This document shows positions 1 through 6,802 of a DNA stretch of 24,849 nt, piece after piece. Position 1 is the first letter of the stretch. Every line of letters starts with the position of its first letter. The notes under the pieces are model-generated. The model did no database searches and was not told where the DNA came from. It saw only the letters and a program-made list of their open reading frames with translations. Position numbers and translations under genes: made by a program. Origin of the DNA: an uncultured Eubacteriales bacterium (lineage in GTDB: Bacteria > Bacillota > Clostridia > Oscillospirales > Acutalibacteraceae); the NCBI GenBank assembly GCA_934643185.1, contig CAKUBN010000035.1:1-24849 (forward strand), in the 5' to 3' direction.

Positions 1-200
1 GGCGGTCAACTTGACCGCCCTTAGGAAAAAACCTTAATAGGGTTTTCCTCGGTCGGAACGTCCACTGGAAGTCCCGACCTCCTTTCCTGATTTTTGGATA
101 GGCAAAAGTGTTTCGAGCTCTGCGGAGCTCGACCAAAGGTTTCACCTTTGGAAACTGTAACCGAACGTGTGCGTTCGGTTTAAGCTTCTTGAAAAAGCTT
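1..200. repeat. Array of seven consecutive inverted repeats (hairpins), non-coding
   Basis: No gene is visible in 1-243. The sequence is a chain of palindromes. Arms are 1-9/11-19 (9 bp, GGCGGTCAA), 23-29/43-49 (7 bp, AGGAAAA), 51-56/74-79 (6 bp, GGTCGG), 114-120/125-131 (7 bp, CGAGCTC, loop TGCG), 133-140/144-151 (8 bp, CCAAAGGT, loop TTC), 159-167/172-180 (9 bp, AACCGAACG, loop TGTG) and 182-187/195-200 (6 bp, AAGCTT). GTTTC (110-114) and GAAAC (151-155) could close the fourth and fifth hairpins into one branched unit. The array lies directly downstream of the tyrS stop on the minus strand, yet no hairpin ends in a clean U-tract, so it is not a simple terminator. From memory it resembles modular hairpin-rich intergenic repeats of clostridial gut genomes. 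It starts at the first base, so it may continue outside the window. Confidence 0.75.
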
Positions 201-243
201 GAGCAAAACTTTTAACTGTCGTTATCGAAGGTAGGTTCTTTGC

Positions 244-1470
244 TTACTTCAAAACGACCTTATGGAAGACCTTTTTGCCTTTTTTGATGATGACGTGGCC
301 TTTTTCAAAGTCGGCTGCGGTGCAGGTTTTGGCGATATCGGTGACCTTTACGTCGTCGACGGAAACGCCGCCCTGCTGCACGAGGCGGCGGCCCTCGCCC
401 TTAGATGCGATGAGTCCGGCCTTCTGCATGAGGTCGAGAATGTTGATTGCGCCGTCGGTGAGGTCGGCTGCGGTGATCTCGGTGGTCGGCATGTTCTCGG
501 AGTTTGCGCCGCTGCCGAACAGTGCGCGTGCGGCTTCCTGTGCCTTCCGGGCTTCCTCAGCGCCATGTACCATCTGGGTGAGCTCGAACGCAAGGATCTC
601 CTTTGCGCGGTTCAGCTGGCTGCCTTCCCAGCTTTCCATCTTTTCAATCTCGTCAAGCGGCAGGAACGTCAGCATCTTGATGCACTTCAAAACGTCGCTG
701 TCGTCTACGTTTCTCCAGTACTGGTAGAAATCGAACGGGGAGGTTTTGTTCGGGTCAAGCCACACGGCATTTCCGGCGGTTTTGCCCATCTTCTTGCCCT
801 GAGAATCGGTGAGCAGGGTGATGGTCATGGCTGCGGCGTCCTTGCCGAGCTTTCTGCGGATGAGCTCCGTGCCGCCGAGCATGTTGCTCCACTGGTCGTC
901 GCCGCCGAACTGCAGGTTGCAGCCGTACTTCTGGAACAGGGCATAGAAGTCGTAGCTCTGCATGATCATGTAGTTGAACTCAAGGAAGGAGAGGCCCTTT
1001 TCCATGCGCTGCTTGTAGCACTCGGCGCGCAGCATATTGTTGACGGAGAAGCATGCGCCGACTTCGCGGAGGAGCTCGACGTAATTGAGCTTTAAGAGCC
1101 AATCGGCATTGTTGACCATGAGGGCCTTGCCGTCGGAGAAATCGATGAAGTTTTCCATCTGGCGCTTGAAGCAGGCGGCGTTGTGCTCGATGTCTTCCAT
1201 CGTGAGCATCTTGCGCATGTCGGTACGGCCGCTCGGGTCGCCAATCATCGTGGTGCCGCCGCCGATGAGGGCGATCGGCTTGTTGCCTGCCATCTGCAGA
1301 CGCTTCATCAAGGTCAGCGCCATGAAGTGGCCGGCCGTAAGGCTGTCTGCGGTGCAGTCAAAGCCGATGTAGAATGTGGCTTCGCCGTTGTTGATCAAAT
1401 TGCGAATGCGTTCTTCGTCCGTGACCTGTGCAATGAGGCCGCGGGCCTGCAGTTCTTCATAAATACCCAT
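244..1470 (-). CDS. tyrS: Tyrosyl-tRNA synthetase
   Basis: Cytoplasmic class I aminoacyl-tRNA synthetase that activates tyrosine with ATP and charges tRNA-Tyr. The 408-residue protein has the normal length. The Rossmann catalytic domain starts with a GFDCTADSL stretch near residue 36. The HIGH box reads TAGH (45-48), with Thr in place of the first His. GGGTTMIGDPSGRTD follows at about 70-84, and the tyrosine-site segment QFGGDDQW at about 187-194. The KMSKS loop reads KMGKT (227-231). An S4 RNA-binding domain closes the protein (EGRRLVQQGGVSVD). The ATG at 1470 is preceded by an AAAGGAA ribosome binding site. The gene is monocistronic behind a T-box leader with specifier UAC, which independently supports tyrosine specificity. 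The DCTADSLTAGH variant is probably lineage-specific rather than a defect. Confidence 0.97.
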   Translation of the reverse strand: MGIYEELQARGLIAQVTDEERIRNLINNGEATFYIGFDCTADSLTAGHFMALTLMKRLQMAGNKPIALIGGGTTMIGDPSGRTDMRKMLTMEDIEHNAACFKRQMENFIDFSDGKALMVNNADWLLKLNYVELLREVGACFSVNNMLRAECYKQRMEKGLSFLEFNYMIMQSYDFYALFQKYGCNLQFGGDDQWSNMLGGTELIRRKLGKDAAAMTITLLTDSQGKKMGKTAGNAVWLDPNKTSPFDFYQYWRNVDDSDVLKCIKMLTFLPLDEIEKMESWEGSQLNRAKEILAFELTQMVHGAEEARKAQEAARALFGSGANSENMPTTEITAADLTDGAINILDLMQKAGLIASKGEGRRLVQQGGVSVDDVKVTDIAKTCTAADFEKGHVIIKKGKKVFHKVVLK

Positions 1471-1510
1471 GTTTTTTCGTTCCTTTCACTTTTTTGGTTT
1501 TCGGGGCAAT

Positions 1511-1538
1511 AAAAAGCCCCCCTTGATTTCAAGGAGGG
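1511..1538 (-). terminator. Second intrinsic terminator in the tyrS leader
   Basis: On the minus strand CCCTCCTTGA (1538-1529) pairs with TCAAGGGGGG (1526-1517) and is followed by TTTTT (1515-1511). One G-U pair is present and the real loop must open some of the inner bases. It stands 22 bases after the canonical T-box terminator and about 40 bases before the tyrS start. The T-box antiterminator does not overlap it directly, so it would need its own relief for tyrS to be expressed. Confidence 0.8.
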
Positions 1539-1551
1539 TCGTTTTAGCTAT

Positions 1552-1581
1552 AAAAATACACCCTCACTTGCTCTATGAGGG
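1552..1581 (-). terminator. T-box terminator hairpin of tyrS leader
   Basis: Minus-strand CCCTCA (1581-1576) pairs with TGAGGG (1566-1561) around a short loop and is followed by a TGTATTTTT tract. The 5' arm is shared with the 3' side of the antiterminator, which is the standard mutually exclusive T-box arrangement. Confidence 0.88.
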
Positions 1582-1828
1582 CGAACACGTTTTGTTTTGT
1601 GGTTCGCGGTACCACCTCAGTTTATTTCAGGCTCACACCTGAAACCTCAACGGGTACAAACATACCCTTGCGCTGTAACGTGCGCACACGGACTTTTTTA
1701 CTGGGATACCCGTTCAAAAAGACAGCTCCGGAATGTATTTCGGCGTTTTTTCGTACCTGCTTACACCACCCGCAGGCTCTCTGTGCCGATGAAAACGCGT
1801 ACTTCTTTCTTTCACAGCCATTGTGCTT

Positions 1829-1857
1829 ATTATAATCGGCGCTTTTCGGTTTGTCAA
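1829..1857 (-). promoter_or_regulatory. Consensus sigma-A promoter of tyrS
   Basis: TTGACA (1857-1852), a 17-base spacer and TATAAT (1834-1829) on the minus strand match the consensus at all twelve positions. Transcription should start near 1822. The -35 hexamer contains the TGA stop codon of the preceding gene (1856-1854), so tyrS has its own promoter packed against the end of the upstream operon. Confidence 0.93.
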
Positions 1858-2447
1858 GCACCGTTTTTGATTTTTTCTACGGCTTTTAAAAGCTGCGCCT
1901 GCTTTTCTTCGGTCGTAAGCCAGCGCAGAAGCATTTTTGTTGTGAGGTTTTCAGGCAGGTCGAGCTCCTTTAAAACGCCTTTACGCAATGCTGCACTGTT
2001 TGCACCGCCGGTGAGGCCGAGGGACATGAGGTCTGCCGGGGTCAAAGGCTGAAAATCGGTCGTTTCTCCCGCAACGGACGCGCCGGCTTCTTTTAAAATA
2101 TCCAGCAAAATTTCCGAGGAAATGCCCTCTACGCCGAGCTTGCCTTCTTTGGAGGGGGCGGCTTTGCGCTTTTCTTTGCCGTAAACATCCGGAATATACG
2201 CGTGACGAATTTGATTTGACGGCACAAAAGAGGAGATATACGCGCGGATCTGCCGCCCGGCGTTGTCGCTGTCCGTCAGGATGACGATGCCACGCTCTTT
2301 GGCGAGCTTGCGGATGAATTCGCGCTTTTCTTCGTCTTTGTAGATGCCAAAGCCGTTCGTTGTGACGATGATGGCATCCGTCAGCGTGGAAAGCTTGCTT
2401 TTGTCGTACCGGCCCTCGACGATGAGGGCCTCGTTCATGTGGATCAT
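1854..2447 (-). CDS. rnmV: RNase M5-like Toprim protein (DUF4093)
   Basis: A 197-residue Toprim-fold protein of the ribonuclease M5 type. RNase M5 matures 5S rRNA precursors in Gram-positive bacteria. The N-terminal Toprim domain shows the acidic motif EALIVEGRYDK (residues about 5-15), TTNGFGI, and the metal-binding motif LTDSDNAGRQIR, with the DxD expected of the family. The KLGVEGIS segment corresponds to the KxGVEHAS region of RNase M5. The C-terminal part matches the DUF4093-type extension. The start at 2447 is chosen because AAAGGAG stands just upstream and overlaps the holA stop (gap 10 bases); the longer open frame upstream of it only mirrors holA. It is the last gene of the DUF1294-HAD-comEC-holA operon. 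The exact RNA substrate is inferred from the family, and only the Toprim assignment is certain. Confidence 0.82.
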   Translation of the reverse strand: MIHMNEALIVEGRYDKSKLSTLTDAIIVTTNGFGIYKDEEKREFIRKLAKERGIVILTDSDNAGRQIRAYISSFVPSNQIRHAYIPDVYGKEKRKAAPSKEGKLGVEGISSEILLDILKEAGASVAGETTDFQPLTPADLMSLGLTGGANSAALRKGVLKELDLPENLTTKMLLRWLTTEEKQAQLLKAVEKIKNGA

Positions 2448-2457
2448 AAAAACTCCT

Positions 2458-3510
2458 TTAGGCCACGCTGCCGCGGTGCGCGACGTACAAAAGCTGGGCG
2501 AACAGCTTTTCAAGCGCGATCCTGTCCATATTTTCGCCGCCCGAAAGCTTGATGGACAGGTCGCAGTTGAGTAAAAGCGAAAGGCACTCGCGCAGCATCT
2601 CGATGGAAAGGTCGCGCACATCGCGCTCGGCGTATTTTAAGCGGAAATCGCGGCCGCGGTAGTCGCCGTACTCCATCGGCGCCATGGAGGTTTTGCCGGC
2701 TTCGATCGCGGCGCGCACGCGGTACATGTCGATATACGCGCTGCTTAAAACCGCCAAGATCGTGTACGGCTCCTCGCGCTGTGCCATCAGCAGGTCAAGC
2801 AGAGCATACGCCTTGCTGTAATCGCCGCGCACAAGGGCGTTGCTCAAGAGGAACACAGTCGTTTCCATATTTTTCGTGACGGTTTTTTCCACCTGCTCGG
2901 CCGTGATCTCGCCGCCGCCCGCAAAGGCACAGAGCTTCGTCACTTCGTTTGTGAGGGCGTTTAAGTCGTTGCCGACGTATTGCACGATGCGCTCGGCAAG
3001 CTTGCGGGAGAGCAGGCAGTTTGCTTTTTCGGCTTCGCGGCAGACGTATTTTTCGAGCTCGTTGTCTTTCAGGCGCAGAGAGGGCAGGGAGAACCCACGC
3101 GTGTCGAGCTTTTTTAAAAAGGTGCGCCACTTTGCACTTTTTTTCGGGTCGATCTCGAGCGTGGGCAGGTAGATAATAAGCACAGTTGTTTCGGGGATAT
3201 TATCGAGCAGCTCGTAGAGCTTATCGAGCTCCGTGGTGTTCATCGCTTCCACGTTGAGGTCCGAGACTGTGACGCATTTGCGCTCCGCCATAAACGGCAT
3301 GGCGACGACGGCATCCGCAATGCTGTCTACGGACGCGTCGTGCGGGAATTCCTGAAAGTTAAATTCCGGGAAGTTGCCGTCAAGCTTTTTTAAAAGGCGG
3401 TTCAAATTGCGGCGCACGAGCAGCTTTTCGTCGCCGTATAAAAAGTAAAGGCTGCCGATCTGCTCTTTTGCGATCTGCTCCTTGAGTTTGGTTTCCGTGA
3501 TCTCGGGCAT
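2458..3510 (-). CDS. holA: DNA polymerase III subunit delta
   Basis: The delta subunit of the clamp loader opens the beta sliding clamp and helps place it on primed DNA. The 350-residue length fits the family. The N-terminal segment GSLYFLYGDEKLLVRRNLNRL (residues about 19-39) is the typical opening of the first domain, with the FLYGxE-type motif. The central part has the PFMAERKCVTVSDL stretch. The C-terminal helical domain includes the NALVRGDYSKAYALLDLL and SLLLNCDLSIKLSGG segments typical of delta. The ATG at 3510 has an AAAGGAAAA site upstream. It follows comEC by 23 bases, the common Firmicutes comEC-holA arrangement, and its stop overlaps the binding site of the next gene. No unusual features are seen. 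Confidence 0.93.
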   Translation of the reverse strand: MPEITETKLKEQIAKEQIGSLYFLYGDEKLLVRRNLNRLLKKLDGNFPEFNFQEFPHDASVDSIADAVVAMPFMAERKCVTVSDLNVEAMNTTELDKLYELLDNIPETTVLIIYLPTLEIDPKKSAKWRTFLKKLDTRGFSLPSLRLKDNELEKYVCREAEKANCLLSRKLAERIVQYVGNDLNALTNEVTKLCAFAGGGEITAEQVEKTVTKNMETTVFLLSNALVRGDYSKAYALLDLLMAQREEPYTILAVLSSAYIDMYRVRAAIEAGKTSMAPMEYGDYRGRDFRLKYAERDVRDLSIEMLRECLSLLLNCDLSIKLSGGENMDRIALEKLFAQLLYVAHRGSVA

Positions 3511-3533
3511 AGTGTTTTCCTTTCGTTTGCGGC

Positions 3534-5699
3534 TCAGCCGCCGTATACCGTGTACGTGCCGTCCTCGTCAAAATCGAGTCGGAGGCTTTCATGCTCGGCG
3601 GTGAACACATACGCGCCGGGCGAAAGCGAAGCTTCGGTATCTTTTATTATACCATCTGTTTTCAAAATCGTAAACGGGGCAGAGACTGCACTTTGCGGTT
3701 TTTCTGTCACCAAAATGTCTGTGCTGTGCGCAAGCGACGTGCTGCGCTTATTTTCAAGATAAATTTCCGTGCCGTTTACGGTGGCCGTGACAGTCTCGCC
3801 GCCGTCTGTGACCGTGAAGTTACCGGAAGAAAGTGCGCCGGAAGAAGCAAAATCATAAAACGCGGTGTTTTTCGCCGGATAATACACGGTGCTTGGCGCG
3901 AGGATCTGCTCGACTTCGAAAAGCTGCATGAGCTTTTCGGCGCAGCGGATGCTCTTTTCATCGGGCTGCACGTGTAAAAGGTCGATCTGCTCCGCACCGT
4001 TCGTGCGCAGAATATTTTCGACAGAAGCGGCATTCCCGCTGCACTGGAGCACCTCGGCGGAGGCGTTCGTAATGATCGCCGTGCAGGCGGCGTAATCGGT
4101 GCGGAAAACGACAAGGCGTGCGGCGCTTTGGTTCAAAAGCGCGTTTGCACCCATGCCGCAAAGCAGGATGCACACCGTTAAAACGCATGGCAGCGCTTTA
4201 TTTTTGCGGCGGTAGAGAAGCATGGAAAGCGTGAAGAAAAGGATACAGATCACGACCGTTGCGGGCAAATATTTGCCGGAGATGCGCAGCGTGCCGGGGA
4301 CATGCTCCGCAATAAACGTGATGATGAAATTCTGCGCTTTCACGCAGATGCCGCTTAAAAACACAAAGGGTGCGGCACACGGTGAGAGGATGGGCACGGC
4401 GAGCAGCAAGGCGGCGATGAGCCCGAACCGCAGCAGCCACGCGGAAATTTCCAGCACCAAAAGCGACGTGAGCACCGAAACGAACTGCACCGTGCCGTAT
4501 AAATACAGCTGCAGCGGCGCAGTGAACAGCACCGCCGCAAGTGATGTAGAAAACACGGAAACAAGCTTTGCAAGGCGTGCTTTTCTCTGGGGGTTACGAA
4601 TATTTTTCGTGACCGCTTTTGTGATGCGCGGCGCGAGCAGGATGATGCCGAGCGTCGCCGAAAACGAGAACAACAGCGAGACATCACCCGCGCAGAACGG
4701 GTTTACTAAGCTCATGGTCAAGACGGCGACCGCAAGGGAGTTGAGCGGTTCCGCCTGCCGCCCGAGTAGAATGCCGAAAAGCAAAATGAGCTGCATGATG
4801 CCGCTGCGCACTACGGACGCCGAAAGTCCCGAAACGAACATGAAAAGCAGCGTGAACACCGCGGAAACGAGCGCGGCGGGGCGGCGTTTTAGCCCGAGCA
4901 AGCCCAAAAAGCCGAGCGTGAACTGCGTCAAAATCGCCATGTGCATGCCGGATATCGCCAAAATGTGTGAAGCTCCGGCGCTTTTGTAGGCGGAGACGAG
5001 CTCGGTCTCCATATCGTCCCGCAGGCCGAGCAGCATTGCGGAGAGCACAGAGCCTTCGGCTTTGGGGTAGTTTTCTAAGATCAAATTGTGGAAATACGTG
5101 CGAATTTGGTTTACATAATATGAAGGTGGATGGCTTTCGGCAGGCGTGACCTGCACGGATTCGTAATCCGTGACATAGGCGGACAAAACCATGTTATCCG
5201 CAAGCCACGAGGTGCGCGGAGAAAGCCCAAGGCTGTCTTCAAACGTGAAGAACTTCACTTCGCATGTGACCGCGTCGCCGATCTCCGCCGGGAAAGCCTC
5301 GCTGTGGGAGACGCGAGCCGAAAAATTGACGTCCTGTGCGGGCTCTTCGATGTGCGTCACGTGCAGCTTGTAGTAAAACCGCCCGTTGCTTTTGGTGAGA
5401 AACGATTCCACGGTGCCGGTGACGGTGTACGTGCCGCCGTCGTAGCGTTCTGTGGGCAGCACGGATAGATTCATCACGACCGCGAATACCGTGAATGCGG
5501 CTGCTGCGGCGACGAGGGAAAGCATGACATTCGGGCGCTGCCGGTGCTGTTTAAACAGGAAAAGCAGCAAAACGGTGACGAACAGCAACACCGCCGAAAC
5601 GGCGGCAAACGGCGCGCCAAAGAAAGAGGCAGCAAACAGTGCCGCAAAATAGGGGAAGCCGATGCGCACGGCCGGGCGGTCGATGCCGGGGTTCTCCAT
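3534..5699 (-). CDS. comEC: ComEC/Rec2-family DNA uptake channel, degenerate MBL domain
   Basis: ComEC is the inner-membrane channel that brings single-stranded DNA into competent cells. The 721-residue protein starts with hydrophobic segments (about 12-90). A soluble DUF4131/OB-type region follows (about 90-200). The Competence domain then begins with AYKSAGASHILAISGMHM (about 238-255), the family hallmark, followed by multiple membrane helices to about residue 520. Residues about 528-721 take the place of the usual metallo-beta-lactamase nuclease domain, but the HxHxDH metal motif is missing: its position reads LLHVQPDEKS (about 574-583). The ATG at 5699 has an AAGGAG site overlapping the upstream stop. 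It is cotranscribed with holA. No comEA or comF is nearby. Family membership is secure, but DNA-uptake activity in this organism is only inferred. Confidence 0.9.
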   Translation of the reverse strand: MENPGIDRPAVRIGFPYFAALFAASFFGAPFAAVSAVLLFVTVLLLFLFKQHRQRPNVMLSLVAAAAAFTVFAVVMNLSVLPTERYDGGTYTVTGTVESFLTKSNGRFYYKLHVTHIEEPAQDVNFSARVSHSEAFPAEIGDAVTCEVKFFTFEDSLGLSPRTSWLADNMVLSAYVTDYESVQVTPAESHPPSYYVNQIRTYFHNLILENYPKAEGSVLSAMLLGLRDDMETELVSAYKSAGASHILAISGMHMAILTQFTLGFLGLLGLKRRPAALVSAVFTLLFMFVSGLSASVVRSGIMQLILLFGILLGRQAEPLNSLAVAVLTMSLVNPFCAGDVSLLFSFSATLGIILLAPRITKAVTKNIRNPQRKARLAKLVSVFSTSLAAVLFTAPLQLYLYGTVQFVSVLTSLLVLEISAWLLRFGLIAALLLAVPILSPCAAPFVFLSGICVKAQNFIITFIAEHVPGTLRISGKYLPATVVICILFFTLSMLLYRRKNKALPCVLTVCILLCGMGANALLNQSAARLVVFRTDYAACTAIITNASAEVLQCSGNAASVENILRTNGAEQIDLLHVQPDEKSIRCAEKLMQLFEVEQILAPSTVYYPAKNTAFYDFASSGALSSGNFTVTDGGETVTATVNGTEIYLENKRSTSLAHSTDILVTEKPQSAVSAPFTILKTDGIIKDTEASLSPGAYVFTAEHESLRLDFDEDGTYTVYGG

Positions 5700-5708
5700 A
5701 AAAGCTCC

Positions 5709-6413
5709 TTACAGCAAAATTTTTACAATATCTTCGTAGCTTGCGACTTCAAAAGTGGGCGGTGCGGAAAGGATACTTGCTTTGCGCTTGGGGTTATACC
5801 ACAGGCTGTCTAAACCGGCGTTCTGTGCCCCTTTGATGTCCGCCGAAAGCGAATCGCCGATAACGAGGCAGTTTTCCGTATTCGCACCCGGAATGTGCGC
5901 GAGGACGTAATCGAAAAACGCCCTGTCCGGCTTTGCCGCGCCGATCTCATCGGAAATGAAGCAGCTTTTCATAAAAGCCGTGACGCCGGAATTTCTGAGG
6001 CGGCTTGGCTGCGAGATCGGGTTGCCGTTTGTGGTGATATAGAGGTCGTAGTGATCACGAAGCGCACGCAGCATCTCCAAAACGCCCGGCAGCGGCGTGC
6101 CGGTTTTCGCCATGCCGGAGACGTACAGGTCCTGCAGAAGATCGATGCTGACCGGTGTGAGCCCTGCGACCTCAAAAAAATCGACGAAACGGTTGTGATA
6201 AAGCTCCGCCTTGGTGCAGCGCTTTTGCTCAAAACGCCGCCACCAGCTTTCGTTGCAGGTATTGTATAAATCTAAAATTTCCGCGCTGTACGGTCTTTGC
6301 TCTGCGAGCCCGGAGGCTTCGTACATATAGCGGAACGCGAGCTGCATGTCCGTTTCAAAATCGATGAGCGTCTGGTCAGCGTCAAACAGCAGGTTTTGGT
6401 ATTTTGTGTTCAT
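5709..6413 (-). CDS. HAD-superfamily phosphatase, YjjG-type nucleotidase family
   Basis: Soluble haloacid dehalogenase-type hydrolase of 234 residues. Motif I is FDADQTLIDF with the nucleophile and acid Asp at residues 11 and 13. Motif II is YITTNGN, motif III the Lys of AAKPDRAFFDYVL, and motif IV VIGDSLSADIKGA. The FDADxTLxDF form and helical cap resemble YjjG-like enzymes, which dephosphorylate noncanonical pyrimidine nucleotides; that substrate is an inference and other small phosphates are possible. The start at 6413 is chosen for its GGAGG site and because the motif I strand begins a few residues later. It lies 11 bases after the DUF1294 gene and 9 bases before comEC, so it is in the same operon. 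No missing motif is seen. Confidence 0.87.
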   Translation of the reverse strand: MNTKYQNLLFDADQTLIDFETDMQLAFRYMYEASGLAEQRPYSAEILDLYNTCNESWWRRFEQKRCTKAELYHNRFVDFFEVAGLTPVSIDLLQDLYVSGMAKTGTPLPGVLEMLRALRDHYDLYITTNGNPISQPSRLRNSGVTAFMKSCFISDEIGAAKPDRAFFDYVLAHIPGANTENCLVIGDSLSADIKGAQNAGLDSLWYNPKRKASILSAPPTFEVASYEDIVKILL

Positions 6414-6424
6414 AAAAGCCTCCA

Positions 6425-6715
6425 TCAAAGCAAAAACAGCCGATATAAAAGGACGATGTGCAGCACGATGAAAACGGGCATGGAGATGACAAATTTCAGG
6501 TGCTTTGTCTTGTGGCGGATGCACAGCATGGCGATGAATTCGCCGAGCGCGCCGCCGGCCGCACCGAGCAAAATGAGCGGGCGCTCCGGGATGCGCCACT
6601 GCTTTTTCTGTGCGCGGTGCTTGTCAACGACGGTCAAAACCGCGGCCGTAATGTTGATGACAAAATAATAAAGAAGCAGCGTGAACTGCACGGGTTCCAG
6701 TTTAAAATCCATCAT
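6425..6715 (-). CDS. DUF1294 small membrane protein
   Basis: A 96-residue protein with a hydrophobic N-terminal helix (about 12-28), a conserved cytoplasmic segment and further hydrophobic helices at about 46-64 and 74-95. The signature DKHRAQKKQWRIPE, then LLGAAGGALGEF, then RHKTKHLKF is the characteristic DUF1294 pattern. The family has no established function. It is the first gene of the minus-strand operon, with a GAGG site just upstream of ATG-ATG (6715 or 6712) and a candidate sigma-A promoter at 6746-6774. The divergent gene on the other strand starts about 90 bases away. Confidence 0.88.
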   Translation of the reverse strand: MMDFKLEPVQFTLLLYYFVINITAAVLTVVDKHRAQKKQWRIPERPLILLGAAGGALGEFIAMLCIRHKTKHLKFVISMPVFIVLHIVLLYRLFLL

Positions 6716-6745
6716 ATTTTCCTCGCTTGTCTCATACTTATGATT

Positions 6746-6774
6746 ATCTTACCGCAAATCCGTTTGGCGGTCAA
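6746..6774 (-). promoter_or_regulatory. Candidate sigma-A promoter of the DUF1294-HAD-comEC-holA-rnmV operon
   Basis: TTGACC (6774-6769), 17 bases, then TAAGAT (6751-6746) on the minus strand. The -35 is 5/6 and the -10 is 4/6 of consensus. It is correctly placed about 30 bases before the first gene, in the short divergent intergenic space. Confidence 0.55.
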
Positions 6775-6802
6775 GGGAACGCAGAGAGAAAGGAAAAAGC
6801 GT

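Larger units (their letters stand above)
1511..1822 (-). promoter_or_regulatory. Tyrosine T-box leader (riboswitch) of tyrS
   Basis: Read on the minus strand, the leader has all main T-box parts. A Stem I region carries an AGAGAG box and a GCCTGC/GCAGG helix. The specifier loop GAAATACATTCC contains UAC (Tyr) at 1737-1735. The conserved T-box AGGTGGTACCGCG lies at 1617-1605. The antiterminator is well formed: GAGG pairs with CCTC, TGGTACC is the bulge, and GCGAAC pairs with GTTCGC. The competing terminator is CCCTCA-loop-TGAGGG. In the known T-box mechanism uncharged tRNA-Tyr pairs its anticodon with UAC and its NCCA end with the UGGU bulge, stabilising the antiterminator and switching tyrS on when tyrosine is short. 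The 5' end is inferred from the promoter. A second terminator-like hairpin follows and is listed separately. Confidence 0.95.

Noticed and set aside
1..200. CRISPR array
   Set aside because: The hairpins differ in sequence and there is no constant repeat with regular spacers.
262..1095. Long open frame on the plus strand opposite tyrS
   Set aside because: It mirrors the tyrS codons in a GC-rich gene, has no binding site, and its translation has no recognisable domain.
3529..3541. Palindrome GCGGCT-C-AGCCGC at the comEC stop codon
   Set aside because: It has no U-tract and lies 20 bases before holA, so it is too short and isolated to call a terminator or operator.
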